A stretch of DNA of 64,000 bases from Comamonadaceae bacterium (GCA_947375135.1 CANCER010000007.1:62001-126000), one strand, 5' to 3'; numbered from the stretch's first letter, positions 16,556-26,048 are shown. The notes: generated from the sequence alone by a model not told the origin. Program-made: numbers and translations.

Positions 16556-18280
16556 GTGAAAAAGACATTATTCGCCCTACTCATGATGGCCGCCACAGCC
16601 CATGTGTCTGCGCAGGTTACCGACGCCATGATCGCCAATGACGCCACCGACAACAGCTCCGTTTTGAGCTGGGGTATGGGCACGCAAGGCCAGCGCTATT
16701 CGTCTCTGGACGCCGTCAACACCAAGACCGTGAAGAACCTGGTGCCTGTGTGGTCCATGTCTTTCGGCGGTGAAAAGCAGCGCGGCCAAGAGTCGCAACC
16801 CCTGGTTTACAACGGCAAGATGTTTGTCACCGCTTCCTACTCGCGTTTGTTCGCCGTGGATGTGAAGACCGGCCAGAAGCTCTGGAAGTATGAGCACCGC
16901 CTGCCAGAAGGCATCATGCCTTGCTGCGACGTGGTCAACCGTGGCGCCGCCCTGTACGGCAACCTCGTGATTTTCGGCACCCTGGACGCCCAATTGGTTG
17001 CCCTGGATATGGACACCGGCAAAGTGGTCTGGAAAGAAAAAGTGGACGACTACGCCGCTGGCTACAGCATGTCCGCTGCCCCCCTGATTGCTGAAGGCCT
17101 GCTGCTCACCGGCGTGTCCGGTGGCGAGTTCGGCGTGGTCGGCCGCGTGGAAGCACGCGACCCCAAGACCGGCAAGATGGTCTGGAGCCGTCCCGTGGTG
17201 GAAGGCCATATGGGCTACCTGAACGGCAAGGAAAACGGCATCTCCGGTACCACCAACGCCACCTGGCCGGGTGAGACATGGAAGACCGGAGGAGCCGCCA
17301 CCTGGCTCGGCGGCACCTATGACGCCAAGACCGGTCTGGCTTATTTCGGTACCGGCAACCCCGGCCCCTGGAACAGCCACGTGCGCAAGGGCGACAACCT
17401 GTACTCCACCTCCACTGTGGCGATTGATGTCAAGACCGGCAAGATTGTCTGGAGCTACCAAGGTACGCCCAACGACGCATGGGACTTTGACGGCGTCAAC
17501 GAGTTCATCACCTTCGACATGGACGGCAAGCGCATGGGCGGCAAGGCCGACCGCAACGGCTACTTCTACGTGATCGACGCTACCAGCGGCAAGCTGGCCA
17601 ACGCCTTCCCGTTCGTCAATGGCATCACCTGGGCCAAGGGCATCGACATCGCGTCGGGCCGTCCCAACTTCGTGCCTGAAAACCGTCCTGGCGATCCGGC
17701 AGCAGCCGGTGGCGACGGCAAGAAGGGCACTTCCGTGTTTGCATCCCCCGGCTTCCTGGGTGGCAAGAACCAGATGCCCATGGCCTACAGCCCCAAGAGC
17801 AAGATGTTCTTTGTGCCCTCCAACGAATGGGGCATGGACATCTGGAACGAGCCTATCAGCTATAAAAAGGGCGGCGCTTACCTGGGTGCAGGTTTCACCA
17901 TCAAGCCTTTGTATGACGACCACATTGGCTCCCTGCGTGCCTATGACCCCAAGACCGGCAAGATGGCCTGGGAAGTCAAGAACAACGCGCCTCTGTGGGG
18001 TGGCGTTCTGGCTACCGGCGGCGACCTGGTGTTCTGGGGCACGCCTGAAGGCTACCTGAAGGCAGCGGATGCCAAGACCGGCAAGGTGCTGTGGCAATTC
18101 CAGACCGGCTCCGGCGTGGTGGCTCCTCCCATCACTTGGACGCAAGACGGCGAGCAGTACATCAGCGTGGTTTCCGGCTGGGGCGGTGCCGTTCCGCTGT
18201 GGGGTGGCGAAGTGGCCAAGAAGGTCAATATGCTGGAACAAGGTGGTTCCGTGTGGACCTTCAAGCTGCCTAAGTCTTAA
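16556..18280 (+). CDS. PQQ-dependent alcohol dehydrogenase, lanthanide type (PedH/ExaF-like)
   Basis: GTG 16556 (AGGAG 8 bases upstream) begins a 574-aa periplasmic enzyme with signal [19 protein letters not shown]. The eight-bladed quinoprotein propeller is marked by repeated 'DxKTGK-xxW' tryptophan-docking motifs. C123-C124 form the vicinal disulfide. Metal/PQQ ligands are E191 ('GGEFG'), N268 ('TGNPG') and catalytic D310; D312 ('WDFDG') is the extra Asp that distinguishes rare-earth enzymes (XoxF, PedH, ExaF) from calcium enzymes, which have a small residue there. Substrate is probably a short or aromatic primary alcohol; methanol is not excluded. Electrons would pass to the cytochromes encoded at 18355 and 26049. 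No pqq synthesis genes are in the window. Confidence 0.93.
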   Translation: MKKTLFALLMMAATAHVSAQVTDAMIANDATDNSSVLSWGMGTQGQRYSSLDAVNTKTVKNLVPVWSMSFGGEKQRGQESQPLVYNGKMFVTASYSRLFAVDVKTGQKLWKYEHRLPEGIMPCCDVVNRGAALYGNLVIFGTLDAQLVALDMDTGKVVWKEKVDDYAAGYSMSAAPLIAEGLLLTGVSGGEFGVVGRVEARDPKTGKMVWSRPVVEGHMGYLNGKENGISGTTNATWPGETWKTGGAATWLGGTYDAKTGLAYFGTGNPGPWNSHVRKGDNLYSTSTVAIDVKTGKIVWSYQGTPNDAWDFDGVNEFITFDMDGKRMGGKADRNGYFYVIDATSGKLANAFPFVNGITWAKGIDIASGRPNFVPENRPGDPAAAGGDGKKGTSVFASPGFLGGKNQMPMAYSPKSKMFFVPSNEWGMDIWNEPISYKKGGAYLGAGFTIKPLYDDHIGSLRAYDPKTGKMAWEVKNNAPLWGGVLATGGDLVFWGTPEGYLKAADAKTGKVLWQFQTGSGVVAPPITWTQDGEQYISVVSGWGGAVPLWGGEVAKKVNMLEQGGSVWTFKLPKS

Positions 18281-18302
18281 TCCGTATTTCATCTCGACCT
18301 GA

Positions 18303-18343
18303 GGGGGGTGGGGACCGGCATGTCCGGCCGCCCCCTTTTTTTT
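18303..18343 (+). terminator. Intrinsic terminator after the PQQ dehydrogenase
   Basis: A G-rich run (GGGGGG) pairs with CCCCC, with an inner GGAC-CGGCAT-GTCC stem, followed by eight T residues (18336-18343). Some readthrough would be needed to express the cytochrome gene 12 bases further on from this promoter. Confidence 0.6.
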
Positions 18344-18354
18344 CAAAAAATACC

Positions 18355-18684
18355 ATGCGATTTTTCCTCATCCCTCTCCTGCTGCTGTCCGGCCTGTCGC
18401 AGGCCGCAGACATGACTGCTGCAGCGCAAGCTTCCGCAAAAGAGCTGGCCCAGGCCAGCGGTTGTCTGAGTTGCCACGCCCTGACCGAAAAAATTGTCGG
18501 CCCGTCGTACGCCAGCGTGGCAGATAAATACAAGGCGGATGGTGATGCGGTGGCCTCACTGGCCCAATCCATCCAGTATGGATCCAAGGGCAAATGGGGT
18601 CGCATCCCGATGCCGGCGCACCCCTCCTTGAGCCCGGAAGACATCAAAACCCTGGCGACCTGGGTGTTGACTGTTAAAAAATGA
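18355..18684 (+). CDS. Small c-type cytochrome (c-551-like)
   Basis: The 109-aa protein has a cleavable signal (MRFFLIPLLLLSGLSQAA), one haem-binding C37-L-S-C40-H41 and a probable axial Met86 in 'IPMPAH', the layout of class I c-551/c-5 type monohaem cytochromes. It lies directly behind the PQQ dehydrogenase and overlaps the following Sel1 gene by 4 bases. It is a natural candidate for the electron acceptor of the dehydrogenase. A terminator and a poor ribosome site precede it, so its level may be set separately from the enzyme's. Confidence 0.9.
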   Translation: MRFFLIPLLLLSGLSQAADMTAAAQASAKELAQASGCLSCHALTEKIVGPSYASVADKYKADGDAVASLAQSIQYGSKGKWGRIPMPAHPSLSPEDIKTLATWVLTVKK

Positions 18685-19511
18685 CCCCACTACCGGCCCT
18701 GCGGTTCATCCGGCTTGCCGCTTGGTGTCTGCTGTGCAGCACCTGGGGCTTCGTCTGGGGCCAGGATAGCGAGCGCAGCGACTGGCTGCGCAACCCGGCC
18801 ATGGGCAACTACAAGGCTTATGCCGAATTCAAGATGGCGCATTACGACTTTGCCCGCACGGTCTGGCAGACCCTGGCCGAAGTCGGCAATGGTGATGCGC
18901 TTTTCAATCTGGGTGTCCTGGCCGAAGACGGCTTGGGCGAGCCCGCCAACATGACCAAGGCCGAAGCGCTGTACACCGCTGCCGCAAGCTCCGGCAATTT
19001 CAAAGCACAGTACCGTCTGGGTCTGCTGTACTACGCAGGCAGCCTGTTACCGCGCGACATCGACAAGGCCCGTCTGTTTCTAACCCTGGCGGGTGCGGAT
19101 GGGGATAAGGATGCGCGGGCAATGCTGCTTCAACTGGGGCAGCCACAGTCCCAGCGCACACCGCTGCAGCAAGCCGAGTTGCTGGGTGCCAGCGGCCAGC
19201 ATGAACAGGCCGCAGCGCTGTACAGCAGCCTGGCCGATGCCGGCGACGCCACGGCCCAGGCCCGTTTGGCCTGGGCTTATGAAGCCGGCCGCGGTGTGAC
19301 CATGGATTTGCAGGAAGCCGCCCGGCGCTTTGAGCTGGCGGCGCAGGCGGGCAATGCCGAGGCGCAATATGCCCTGGCGGTCATGCTGCGCACCGGACGC
19401 GGACGCGCGGCCGACTTACCGCAAAGCGCCCGGTGGCTGGAAAAGGCCGCTGCGCAAAACCATCCGGCGGCCCAGGCTGCGCAAGCCTCCAGCCGGGCGG
19501 CCGCAGAATGA
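18681..19511 (+). CDS. Secreted Sel1-repeat (TPR-like) protein
   Basis: This 276-aa protein starts within the stop of the cytochrome gene (ATGA overlap), so the two are translationally coupled. An N-terminal signal (residues 1-27) precedes about five Sel1-like repeats of roughly 36 residues, such as 'GDALFNLGVLAEDGLGEPANMTKAEALYTAAASSGNF' and 'AEAQYALAVMLRTGRGRAADLPQSARWLEKAA'. Sel1 repeats build superhelical scaffolds for protein contacts. Linkage to a PQQ dehydrogenase and its cytochrome suggests a periplasmic assembly or docking role, which is inference. Confidence 0.85.
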   Translation: MTPLPALRFIRLAAWCLLCSTWGFVWGQDSERSDWLRNPAMGNYKAYAEFKMAHYDFARTVWQTLAEVGNGDALFNLGVLAEDGLGEPANMTKAEALYTAAASSGNFKAQYRLGLLYYAGSLLPRDIDKARLFLTLAGADGDKDARAMLLQLGQPQSQRTPLQQAELLGASGQHEQAAALYSSLADAGDATAQARLAWAYEAGRGVTMDLQEAARRFELAAQAGNAEAQYALAVMLRTGRGRAADLPQSARWLEKAAAQNHPAAQAAQASSRAAAE

Positions 19512-19821
19512 ATGCCGGCAGCTTTGTGGCGAACCCTGCATCCCAGTGAACGCCCGGCATCGGCCGGGGGAAGGCAGTAGCGTAATGCTCCCGATTCCAC
19601 CCGTAGACCCGGTGAAGTGGAGCCGGAATTGGGGCTTTACGGGCATTCTCAAGCACCAATCCCTCCACACATTCTGTGAATGGAGCTGGGGATAACTCCG
19701 GGGTAACAAGGGTAAACCCGCGCCAGCATTGGGCTGGAGGCCGATGCCTCAAAATGAAGCAGAACGCTTTGCATCGGGATACCGAAGGTTTGAGCGTCCG
19801 CTGAGGCTGCGGCCAAACTTT
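19512..19821. other. Intergenic stretch without a convincing gene
   Basis: About 310 bases between the Sel1 and YHS genes. I looked for a pqqA-like peptide (Glu-x3-Tyr core) and for a promoter or hairpin and found none that stands out. Short frames on both strands lack ribosome sites and protein-like composition. Confidence 0.4.
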
Positions 19822-20124
19822 ATGGCGCAAAATGAGCCTATGGATAGCAACTTTGTTTTAAAAGATCCGGTGTGCGGCATGGCTGTCACCCACAAGTCGT
19901 TTCATCACCTGGAACATCAGGGCCAAAGCTATTTTTTTTGTGGAACCAAGTGCAAGACCCGCTTTGCAACACGGTTGGACCACTATGCAGGCCAAAGTCC
20001 CGCCCATCTCCCGGCACAAGACAGTGCGGCTGCGCACTGGCCCTTCGGGGGAAAGCCCGGGCGCCTGCTGTTGGCGGGTGTGCTGCTGATGGCGCTGGTT
20101 TCTGTGGGTTTGTGGCTGATGTAG
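19822..20124 (+). CDS. YHS-domain protein with C-terminal membrane anchor
   Basis: The start is ATG 19822 or ATG 19840; neither has a strong ribosome site. The encoded roughly 100-aa protein contains a YHS metal-binding domain ('KDPVCGMAVTHKSFHHLEHQGQSYFFCGTKCKTRF') and ends in one hydrophobic span (LLLAGVLLMALVSVGLWLM). YHS domains occur beside copper and other heavy-metal ATPases, where the paired Cys residues bind metal. Here it stands alone between PQQ genes and a dead transglutaminase gene, and its metal is unknown. Confidence 0.8.
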   Translation: MAQNEPMDSNFVLKDPVCGMAVTHKSFHHLEHQGQSYFFCGTKCKTRFATRLDHYAGQSPAHLPAQDSAAAHWPFGGKPGRLLLAGVLLMALVSVGLWLM

Positions 20125-20143
20125 CACAGCCTCTGCTACCGCG

Positions 20144-20676
20144 TCAGCCGTGGTGCAGGGGATTTGGCAGGGGAACTTCTTCTGCCCACACGGTGAATTG
20201 CTGAAGGGTGTTCGGCCCGAAACTGCTGACCAGAGCCACGTCGCAGGCGTCACGCCCCCGCGCCATCAGCACACGTCCTATGCGGGGCGTGTTGTTTCTC
20301 GCGTCAAAGGTGTACCAGCGGTTGCCCAGATAGGCCTCAAACCAGCCCGCAAAGTCCATGGGCCCGGCACCGCAGGGATGCGGATATCCCCCAGATAGCC
20401 GGTGCAGTAGCGCGCGGGTATGTTCATACAGCGGCAAAACGCAATCGCAGATCGCCTGCCCCCGGCCCCAGCCGGTCGGCCCGCGGCCGAACAGGGACCA
20501 GGCCAGCCCGGACAACTGGTCGGTCTCGCAGTAGCGGCTGCCCAGCAGGTAGACCAGGGTTGATTCCGGCAGGTACTCCACCGGTGTTTGCGCCGCCTCC
20601 CATGCCACATCGTCGGCGCGTCCCGCGTCCCGCGGCAGCGCATCTCGAAGCCCACGTGCAGTTGCAGTCCGTTGCC
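20144..20676 (-). pseudogene. Decayed transglutaminase-like gene (several frameshifts/deletions)
   Basis: Parts of a transglutaminase-like family protein are recognisable but fall in different frames. One frame has 'LQLHVGFEMRC' (N-terminus). Another has 'EYLPESTLVYLLGSRYCETDQLSG' up to 'QAICDC'. The first frame returns for 'CRCMNIPARYCTGYLGDI', and the second again for 'PMDFAGWFEAYLGNRWYTFDARNN' to 'TVWAEEV'. The segment that should hold the catalytic Cys ('GVCRDFAH'-like) between 'AICD' and 'CRCMNIP' is missing, as is most of the N-terminal domain. The long open frame through the region is therefore not one functional protein. Confidence 0.75.
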
Positions 20677-20988
20677 GTCGTGGCTGGGGGACGTTGTGCA
20701 GGCGCAGTCCTTTGGAAGTGAAGTGCCCCTTCAAGCCGGGCGTGTCTTGCGTGCCTCCCCGCTTCAAGGACCTGGCGCAGCATCCAAGCGTCACCTGCCA
20801 GGGCTTGCTGCGGGTTTCCATTGGCCTAAGTCAAACTTTTTGCACAACCGGCCCGCGTGGCCCGCCCGGCAGGGCCGGGGGGTTGCACAAACGTCGTACA
20901 TTCCCGTAGTCAGTTTTATGACACCGTCATCGAATACAGTAGCGCGATTTTCGAAAAATCGATCAACCATACAGAACGAGGGGTACCA
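20677..20988. other. Intergenic region upstream of icd
   Basis: About 310 bases between the dead transglutaminase gene and icd. Frames on both strands here have no recognisable protein content. The icd promoter should lie in the right half, but I see no confident -35/-10 pair. GAGGGG before ATG 20989 is the icd ribosome site. Confidence 0.35.
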
Positions 20989-23220
20989 ATGTCCGCAGAC
21001 AAGTCAAAAATCATTTACACACTCACAGACGAAGCGCCGTTTTTGGCCACCTGTGCGTTTCTGCCGATCATTCGTAGCTTTGCCAAGCCAGCCGGTATTG
21101 AAGTGGCTGAAAGCGATATTTCCGTAGCTGCCCGGGTGCTGGCCTCCTTCCCCGAGTGCCTTTCTGAGGCGCAGCGCGTGCCTGACACCCTGTCCGAACT
21201 CGGCCGGCTGACCTTCCAGCCCGAAGCCAACATCATCAAGCTGCCCAACATCAGCGCCTCGGTGGGCCAGTTGATCGCCTGCATCCGCGAACTGCAAGGC
21301 AAGGGCTACGCCCTGCCGGATTACCCCGAAGCGCCCCAGACCGACGAAGACAAGGCCATCCGCCAGCGCTATGCCCGCTGCATCGGCTCGTCCGTCAACC
21401 CGGTGCTGCGCGAAGGCAACTCCGACCGCCGCGCCCCGAATGCCGTCAAGGCCTTCGCCCGCAAGCACCAGCACAGCATGGCCGAGTGGAGCCAGGCATC
21501 GCGCAGCCACGTCTCGCACATGCACAGCGGCGACTTTTACCACGGTGAAAAGTCCATGACCCTGGACCGCGCCCGCGACGTGAAGATGGAACTCATCACC
21601 AAGAGCGGCAAGACCATTGTCCTCAAGCCCAGCACCAAGCTGCTGGACCGCGAAGTCATTGACAGCATGTTCCTGAGCAAGAAGGCGCTGGAAGCCTTCT
21701 ACGAGCAGGAAATCGAAGACGCGCGCAAGACCGGCGTGATGTTCTCCCTGCACGTCAAGGCCACCATGATGAAGGTGTCCCACCCCATCGTGTTCGGCCA
21801 CTGCGTCAAGATTTTCTACAAGGACGCTTTCGCCAAGCATGGCGACCTGTTCAAGCAACTCGGCGTCAACGTCAACAACGGCATGGCCGACCTCTACGGC
21901 AAGATCGCCACGCTGCCCCAAAGCCAGCAGGACGAAATCAAGCGCGACATCCACGCCTGCCACGAGCACCGCCCCGAGCTGGCCATGGTCGACTCGGCCA
22001 AGGGCATTACCAACTTCCACTCGCCCAACGACATCATCGTGGACGCCTCCATGCCCGCCATGATCCGCAACGGCGGCAAGATGTGGGATGCCAATGGCCG
22101 CCTGAAGGACGTCAAGGCCGTGATGCCCGAATCCACCTTTGCCCGCATCTACCAAGAGATCATCAACTTCTGCAAATGGCATGGCGCCTTCGACCCCAAG
22201 ACCATGGGCACCGTGCCCAACGTCGGCCTGATGGCCCAGCAAGCCGAAGAGTACGGCTCGCACGACAAGACCTTTGAGATTGCCGAAGACGGCGTGGCCA
22301 ACATCACCGACAACGCCACCGGCGAAGTGCTGCTGAGCCAGAACGTGGAAGCCGGTGACATCTGGCGCATGTGCCAGTGCAAGGATGCGGCGATTCGTGA
22401 CTGGGTCAAGCTGGCCGTTAACCGCGCCCGCAACTCCGGCATGCCCGTGGTGTTCTGGCTGGACGCCTACCGCCCGCACGAAGCGCAGCTGATCACCAAG
22501 GTCAAGATGTACCTGCACGAACACGACACCACGGGTCTGGACATCCAGATCATGAGCCAGGTGCGTGCCATGCGCTACACGCTGGAGCGCGTCATCCGCG
22601 GTCTGGACACCATCAGCGCCACCGGCAACATCCTGCGCGACTACCTGACCGACCTGTTCCCCATCATGGAACTGGGCACCAGCGCCAAGATGCTGTCCAT
22701 CGTGCCTTTGATGGCCGGCGGCGGCATGTACGAAACCGGTGCCGGCGGCTCCGCGCCCAAGCATGTGCAGCAGTTGGTGGAAGAAAACCATCTGCGCTGG
22801 GATTCCCTGGGCGAGTTCCTTGCCCTGGCCGTGTCCCTGGAAGACCTGGGCCTCAAGACCGGCAACGCCAAGGCCAAGATTCTGGCCAGGACGCTGGACG
22901 CTGCCACCGGCAAGCTGCTGGACAACAACAAGGGCCCAAGCCCCAAGACCGGCCAGCTTGACAACCGTGGCAGCCAGTTCTACCTGTCCTTGTACTGGGC
23001 CCAGGAGTTGGCCGCGCAGACCGAAGACAAGGATCTGCAAGCCCACTTCGCCCCCATGGCCCGCGCCCTGGCGGACAACGAAGCCCGGATCACCGAAGAG
23101 CTCAAGGCGGTGCAGGGCAAGCCGGTCGATATCGGCGGCTACTACCTGGCTGACCTGAAGAAGGTGACCGAAGTGATGCGCCCCAGCGCCACCTTCAACG
23201 CCATCGTGGACGCCGCGTAA
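20989..23220 (+). CDS. icd: NADP-dependent isocitrate dehydrogenase, monomeric type
   Basis: ATG 20989 follows GAGGGG. The 743-aa length and sequence ([28 protein letters not shown], '[18 protein letters not shown]', '[23 protein letters not shown]') identify the monomeric IDH family, unrelated in length to the dimeric Icd of E. coli. It oxidatively decarboxylates isocitrate to 2-oxoglutarate and makes NADPH in the TCA cycle. The catalytic Lys/Tyr region and the substrate Ser/Asn loop '[14 protein letters not shown]' are intact. The gene is monocistronic, ended by a strong terminator, and interrupts the PQQ/lanthanide locus. Confidence 0.96.
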   Translation: MSADKSKIIYTLTDEAPFLATCAFLPIIRSFAKPAGIEVAESDISVAARVLASFPECLSEAQRVPDTLSELGRLTFQPEANIIKLPNISASVGQLIACIRELQGKGYALPDYPEAPQTDEDKAIRQRYARCIGSSVNPVLREGNSDRRAPNAVKAFARKHQHSMAEWSQASRSHVSHMHSGDFYHGEKSMTLDRARDVKMELITKSGKTIVLKPSTKLLDREVIDSMFLSKKALEAFYEQEIEDARKTGVMFSLHVKATMMKVSHPIVFGHCVKIFYKDAFAKHGDLFKQLGVNVNNGMADLYGKIATLPQSQQDEIKRDIHACHEHRPELAMVDSAKGITNFHSPNDIIVDASMPAMIRNGGKMWDANGRLKDVKAVMPESTFARIYQEIINFCKWHGAFDPKTMGTVPNVGLMAQQAEEYGSHDKTFEIAEDGVANITDNATGEVLLSQNVEAGDIWRMCQCKDAAIRDWVKLAVNRARNSGMPVVFWLDAYRPHEAQLITKVKMYLHEHDTTGLDIQIMSQVRAMRYTLERVIRGLDTISATGNILRDYLTDLFPIMELGTSAKMLSIVPLMAGGGMYETGAGGSAPKHVQQLVEENHLRWDSLGEFLALAVSLEDLGLKTGNAKAKILARTLDAATGKLLDNNKGPSPKTGQLDNRGSQFYLSLYWAQELAAQTEDKDLQAHFAPMARALADNEARITEELKAVQGKPVDIGGYYLADLKKVTEVMRPSATFNAIVDAA

Positions 23221-23271
23221 GCGGCCAAGGCACCGGCTGCGCCCTTCTTGGGTGCGCAGCCGGGCTGCTCC

Positions 23272-23299
23272 AGGCCCGGGAAACCGGGCCTATTTTTTT
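23272..23299 (+). terminator. Intrinsic terminator after icd
   Basis: AGGCCCGG-GAAA-CCGGGCCT forms a perfect 8-bp stem with a GNRA-like loop, followed by A and seven T residues. It overlaps the last codons of the convergent gene. A second GC-rich inverted repeat lies just before it (CGGCTGCG... CGCAGCCG). Confidence 0.9.
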
Positions 23300-23688
23300 G
23301 CCTCGGTGGCGGCAGCGGACACTGCCTGCACCACCTCAGACGCGCTGCGAAAGGCCTCCACAGACGCTGGCACGCCGCAATACACGGTGGCATGCAGCAG
23401 CACTTCCTGAATTTCCTGCACCGTGGCGCCGTTGTTCAGCGCGCCGCGCACATGGCCCTTGAGCTCGTTTTGCTTGCCCAACGCGGTCAGCATGGCCACG
23501 GTGACCAGGCTGCGCGTCTTGAGGTCCAGACCGGGGCGCTGCCAGACGTCGCCCCACGCGTTGCGGGTGATGTGCTGTTGCAACGGCGCCGTGAAGTCGG
23601 TGACGCTTTCAAAAGCGCGTGCCACAAAGTCCTCGCCCATGACCTGCTTGCGCATGGCAAGCCCCGCTTCAAATTGAGAATCGTTCAT
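23290..23688 (-). CDS. Carboxymuconolactone decarboxylase (CMD)-family protein
   Basis: Start taken at ATG 23688 (MNDSQFEAG, GGGG 6 bases upstream); ATG 23703 is possible but overlaps the upstream gene's stop. The 132-aa protein is a PcaC-like CMD domain ('RNAWGDVWQRPGLDLKTRSLVTVAMLTALGK' and 'GATVQEIQEVLLHATVYCGVPASVEAF'). The AhpD-type C-x-x-C is absent (single Cys in 'YCG'), so a decarboxylase-like rather than peroxidase role is likelier. It directly follows the sigma-54 activator gene and is probably co-transcribed. Substrate unknown. Confidence 0.85.
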   Translation of the reverse strand: MNDSQFEAGLAMRKQVMGEDFVARAFESVTDFTAPLQQHITRNAWGDVWQRPGLDLKTRSLVTVAMLTALGKQNELKGHVRGALNNGATVQEIQEVLLHATVYCGVPASVEAFRSASEVVQAVSAAATEAKK

Positions 23689-23689
23689 T

Positions 23690-25876
23690 TCAACCCCAGA
23701 CATCCGTCGGCAGCAAGGCCTTTTTGCGGTAAATCGTGTTGCGCGAAACGCCTAGCATCTTGGCCGCAACCGAGACATTACCGCCACTCGAGCGCAGGGC
23801 CTGCGCCATGGCGTCCAGCGCTACATTTTCCAGTTTGGTGGATTCGAAGCGCAAGCCTGCAGGCTCCCGTATCGCTTCTTTGAGCGGTTCCGGGGCCACC
23901 TGGCTCATGTCGACTTGCGCCATCGTGGCGCGCGGCAACACCATGTCGGTCATTTGCACTTCGTCCATGAAGTCGTCGGGCAGGTGCTGCAACTGGATGT
24001 CCTCGGTACAGCCCGCCATCACGACGGCGGTGCGCAGCAGGTTGAAAAGCTGGCGGAAGTTGCCCGGCCAGGGGAACTGGTGAAACACCGACATCACTTC
24101 CGGCGAGATGCCCATGGGCGTGGCCGAATGGCAGACGCTGGCCAGAATCTTGCGCGTCACCACGTCCAGGTCGTGGCGTTCCCGCAGCGCAGGCAGGCGC
24201 ACTACCAGGCCATTGAGCCGGTAATACAAGTCCTCGCGGAACTCGCCGCGGGCAATCATTTCCTTCAGGTTCTTGTTGGTGGCGCAGATGACGGCCACAT
24301 CCACTTCCACCTCTTTCCCCGCACCCAAGGGGCTCACCTTGCGTTCCTGTAAGACGCGCAGCAGGCGCGCCTGCAAATGCTTGGGCATGTCGCCGATTTC
24401 ATCCAGGAACAGCGTGCCGCCATTGGCGAACAGCACCTTACCCACCGAACCCTTGCGTTTGGCGCCGGTGAACGCGCCTTCCTCGTAGCCGAACAGTTCC
24501 GACTCGATCAGTGTCTCGGGAATCGAGGCGCAGTTCACCGACACGAAGTTGTGGCCGGCGCGCGGCGAATCGTTGTGGATGGCCTGGGCCAGCAAGTCCT
24601 TGCCGGTGCCGGTCTCGCCCAGAATCATGACCGGAATGTCGCGCCCGCGAATCTTGTACAGCTTTTGAATGACGGCAGAAATCTGAGGGTCCCCGGTATC
24701 CAGGTAGCGCAGGCTGGACAGGGACTCCTTGTGCGAAACCGGCTTGGCGGCCAGCTGAGGCGGGACTTCGGGCGCGGGCAAGGGCGTTGCTGCGGCGGCT
24801 TTCTGCTGCTGGAAGTCCATGGCTTCAAAGGGGCGGCGCGCCTTCATGTCGCTCAGGCAGCATACCGTCACACCGTTGTGCAGACACAAGTTCACCGGGC
24901 GCGTGCCGGCCGCACGGATGCGGTCCAGAAACTGGGAAATGGCCGTGCCGAACAGCGAGGAAAACGTGTGGGCGCCCAGTGCGTTGATCGACAGGCCCAA
25001 CTGGAATTGGGCGCTGCGGTTGGCGGTGACAAAACGCCCTTCCGGATTGAAGACCGCCAGGCCCTCCATCAAGGTGCCCAGAAACTCTCCGCGCGTGTGG
25101 AAGCGCACGATGATTTCCTTGGCAAACACGTCGGCAAACATATGGTTTTCAATCATTTGCGCAGACATGCGGGCCAGGGCCATGGTGTGTTGGTGGTAGC
25201 TGAGGTGGTCGCCGGTTACGTCGAGCGCGCCTATCACTTTGCCAAAGGGGTCGAAGATCGGGGTGCAGGAGCAGGTCAGGAAGCGGTTGGCCTGCAAGAA
25301 GTGTTGCGCGCCGTGCACCACCACCGGGTGTTCCTCGGCCAGTGCAGTACCAATGGCGTTGGTGCCCTTGCTCCTTTCCGACCAGTCTACGCCTGGCTTC
25401 AAAGCCACTTGGGAGGCCTTTTCCAGGAAGTCGTCGTCGCCCAGCGAATGCAAAATCATGCCGCTGCGGGCCGTCAGCAGCACCATGCTTTGGGTGTTGG
25501 CGATCTGGTGGTACAGCGTTTCCATGATGGGTGCTGCGTGCTGGAACAGGAAACGGTTTTCCTCCAGCGCCTGGTTCACCTGGCCCCGCGCCGCAGTGGC
25601 GTAATCCGGAGCGTCCACCTCCCGCAAACCAAAGGCCTGAGAGCGTTGGTGCGATGTTCCTATCAGGGTCACATGCTCTGGGCTGTTCATAGACGGGCTG
25701 TTCAAAGGCCCGTATGCCTTGTGGCCCACTCCTGCGAGGCTGTGATGGTTCATTGTGTCTCCGTCAATCCTATCCGGCAGCCCTGTGGCGCCCGCTTCCA
25801 GATAACTGATGTCACCAAAAGGGGATGCGCCAACGGGGTCGCCGCTGTGATCTTTTGTCTCTGAAATTCTTGGCAT
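23690..25876 (-). CDS. AcoR-like sigma-54-dependent activator (GAF-AAA+-Fis)
   Basis: ATG 25876 has GGAG just upstream; 728 aa. The N-terminal half (about residues 90-380) is a GAF-type sensor like that of AcoR and other alcohol/acetoin activators ('SKGTNAIGTALAEEHPVVVHGAQHFL'). The AAA+ domain has Walker A GETGTGKD (420) and GAFTGA (467-472), the loop that contacts sigma-54, plus 'GGTLFLDEIGDM'. A Fis-type HTH ends the protein ('GGNVSVAAKMLGVSRNTIYRKKAL'). It has no receiver, so it probably senses a small ligand. It is divergent from the PedF cytochrome gene and sits among five sigma-54-type promoters, so I infer it controls the PQQ/lanthanide genes. Confidence 0.9.
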   Translation of the reverse strand: MPRISETKDHSGDPVGASPFGDISYLEAGATGLPDRIDGDTMNHHSLAGVGHKAYGPLNSPSMNSPEHVTLIGTSHQRSQAFGLREVDAPDYATAARGQVNQALEENRFLFQHAAPIMETLYHQIANTQSMVLLTARSGMILHSLGDDDFLEKASQVALKPGVDWSERSKGTNAIGTALAEEHPVVVHGAQHFLQANRFLTCSCTPIFDPFGKVIGALDVTGDHLSYHQHTMALARMSAQMIENHMFADVFAKEIIVRFHTRGEFLGTLMEGLAVFNPEGRFVTANRSAQFQLGLSINALGAHTFSSLFGTAISQFLDRIRAAGTRPVNLCLHNGVTVCCLSDMKARRPFEAMDFQQQKAAAATPLPAPEVPPQLAAKPVSHKESLSSLRYLDTGDPQISAVIQKLYKIRGRDIPVMILGETGTGKDLLAQAIHNDSPRAGHNFVSVNCASIPETLIESELFGYEEGAFTGAKRKGSVGKVLFANGGTLFLDEIGDMPKHLQARLLRVLQERKVSPLGAGKEVEVDVAVICATNKNLKEMIARGEFREDLYYRLNGLVVRLPALRERHDLDVVTRKILASVCHSATPMGISPEVMSVFHQFPWPGNFRQLFNLLRTAVVMAGCTEDIQLQHLPDDFMDEVQMTDMVLPRATMAQVDMSQVAPEPLKEAIREPAGLRFESTKLENVALDAMAQALRSSGGNVSVAAKMLGVSRNTIYRKKALLPTDVWG

Positions 25877-25892
25877 TCATTCTGCTCCGTTT

Positions 25893-26003
25893 TGTAACAA
25901 CATTCAATCGGGTGCAATATGTAGGCCGTCTTGTGGGTTGGGGTTGCGTCAATTTGTGACATCGACATGCGGCAAGGCTGATTTTTGCTGGCGCGATATT
26001 TGC
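25893..26003 (+). promoter_or_regulatory. Sigma-54 promoter of pedF with TGTNACA sites
   Basis: TGGCGC-GATAT-TTGC at 25989-26003 matches sigma-54 -24/-12 spacing with one change from the best consensus (GC for AC). TGTAACA at 25893-25899 and TGTGACA at 25955-25961 lie upstream, in the intergenic region shared with the divergent activator gene, where they could also mediate autoregulation. Confidence 0.7.
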
Positions 26004-26048
26004 GCAGCTACTGGCATCCGCAACACTTGGGTCGAGGTAAACAACACC

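Noticed and set aside
19512-19821. Possible pqqA precursor peptide near the PQQ dehydrogenase
   Set aside because: No short frame has the Glu-x3-Tyr core, and no pqqB-E genes follow.
21004-23046. 680-codon open frame antisense to icd
   Set aside because: Shadow frame of isocitrate dehydrogenase; Gly/Val/His/Gln bias and no ribosome site.
24377-25864. 495-codon open frame antisense to the sigma-54 activator
   Set aside because: Shadow frame; the activator on the other strand has full domain support.
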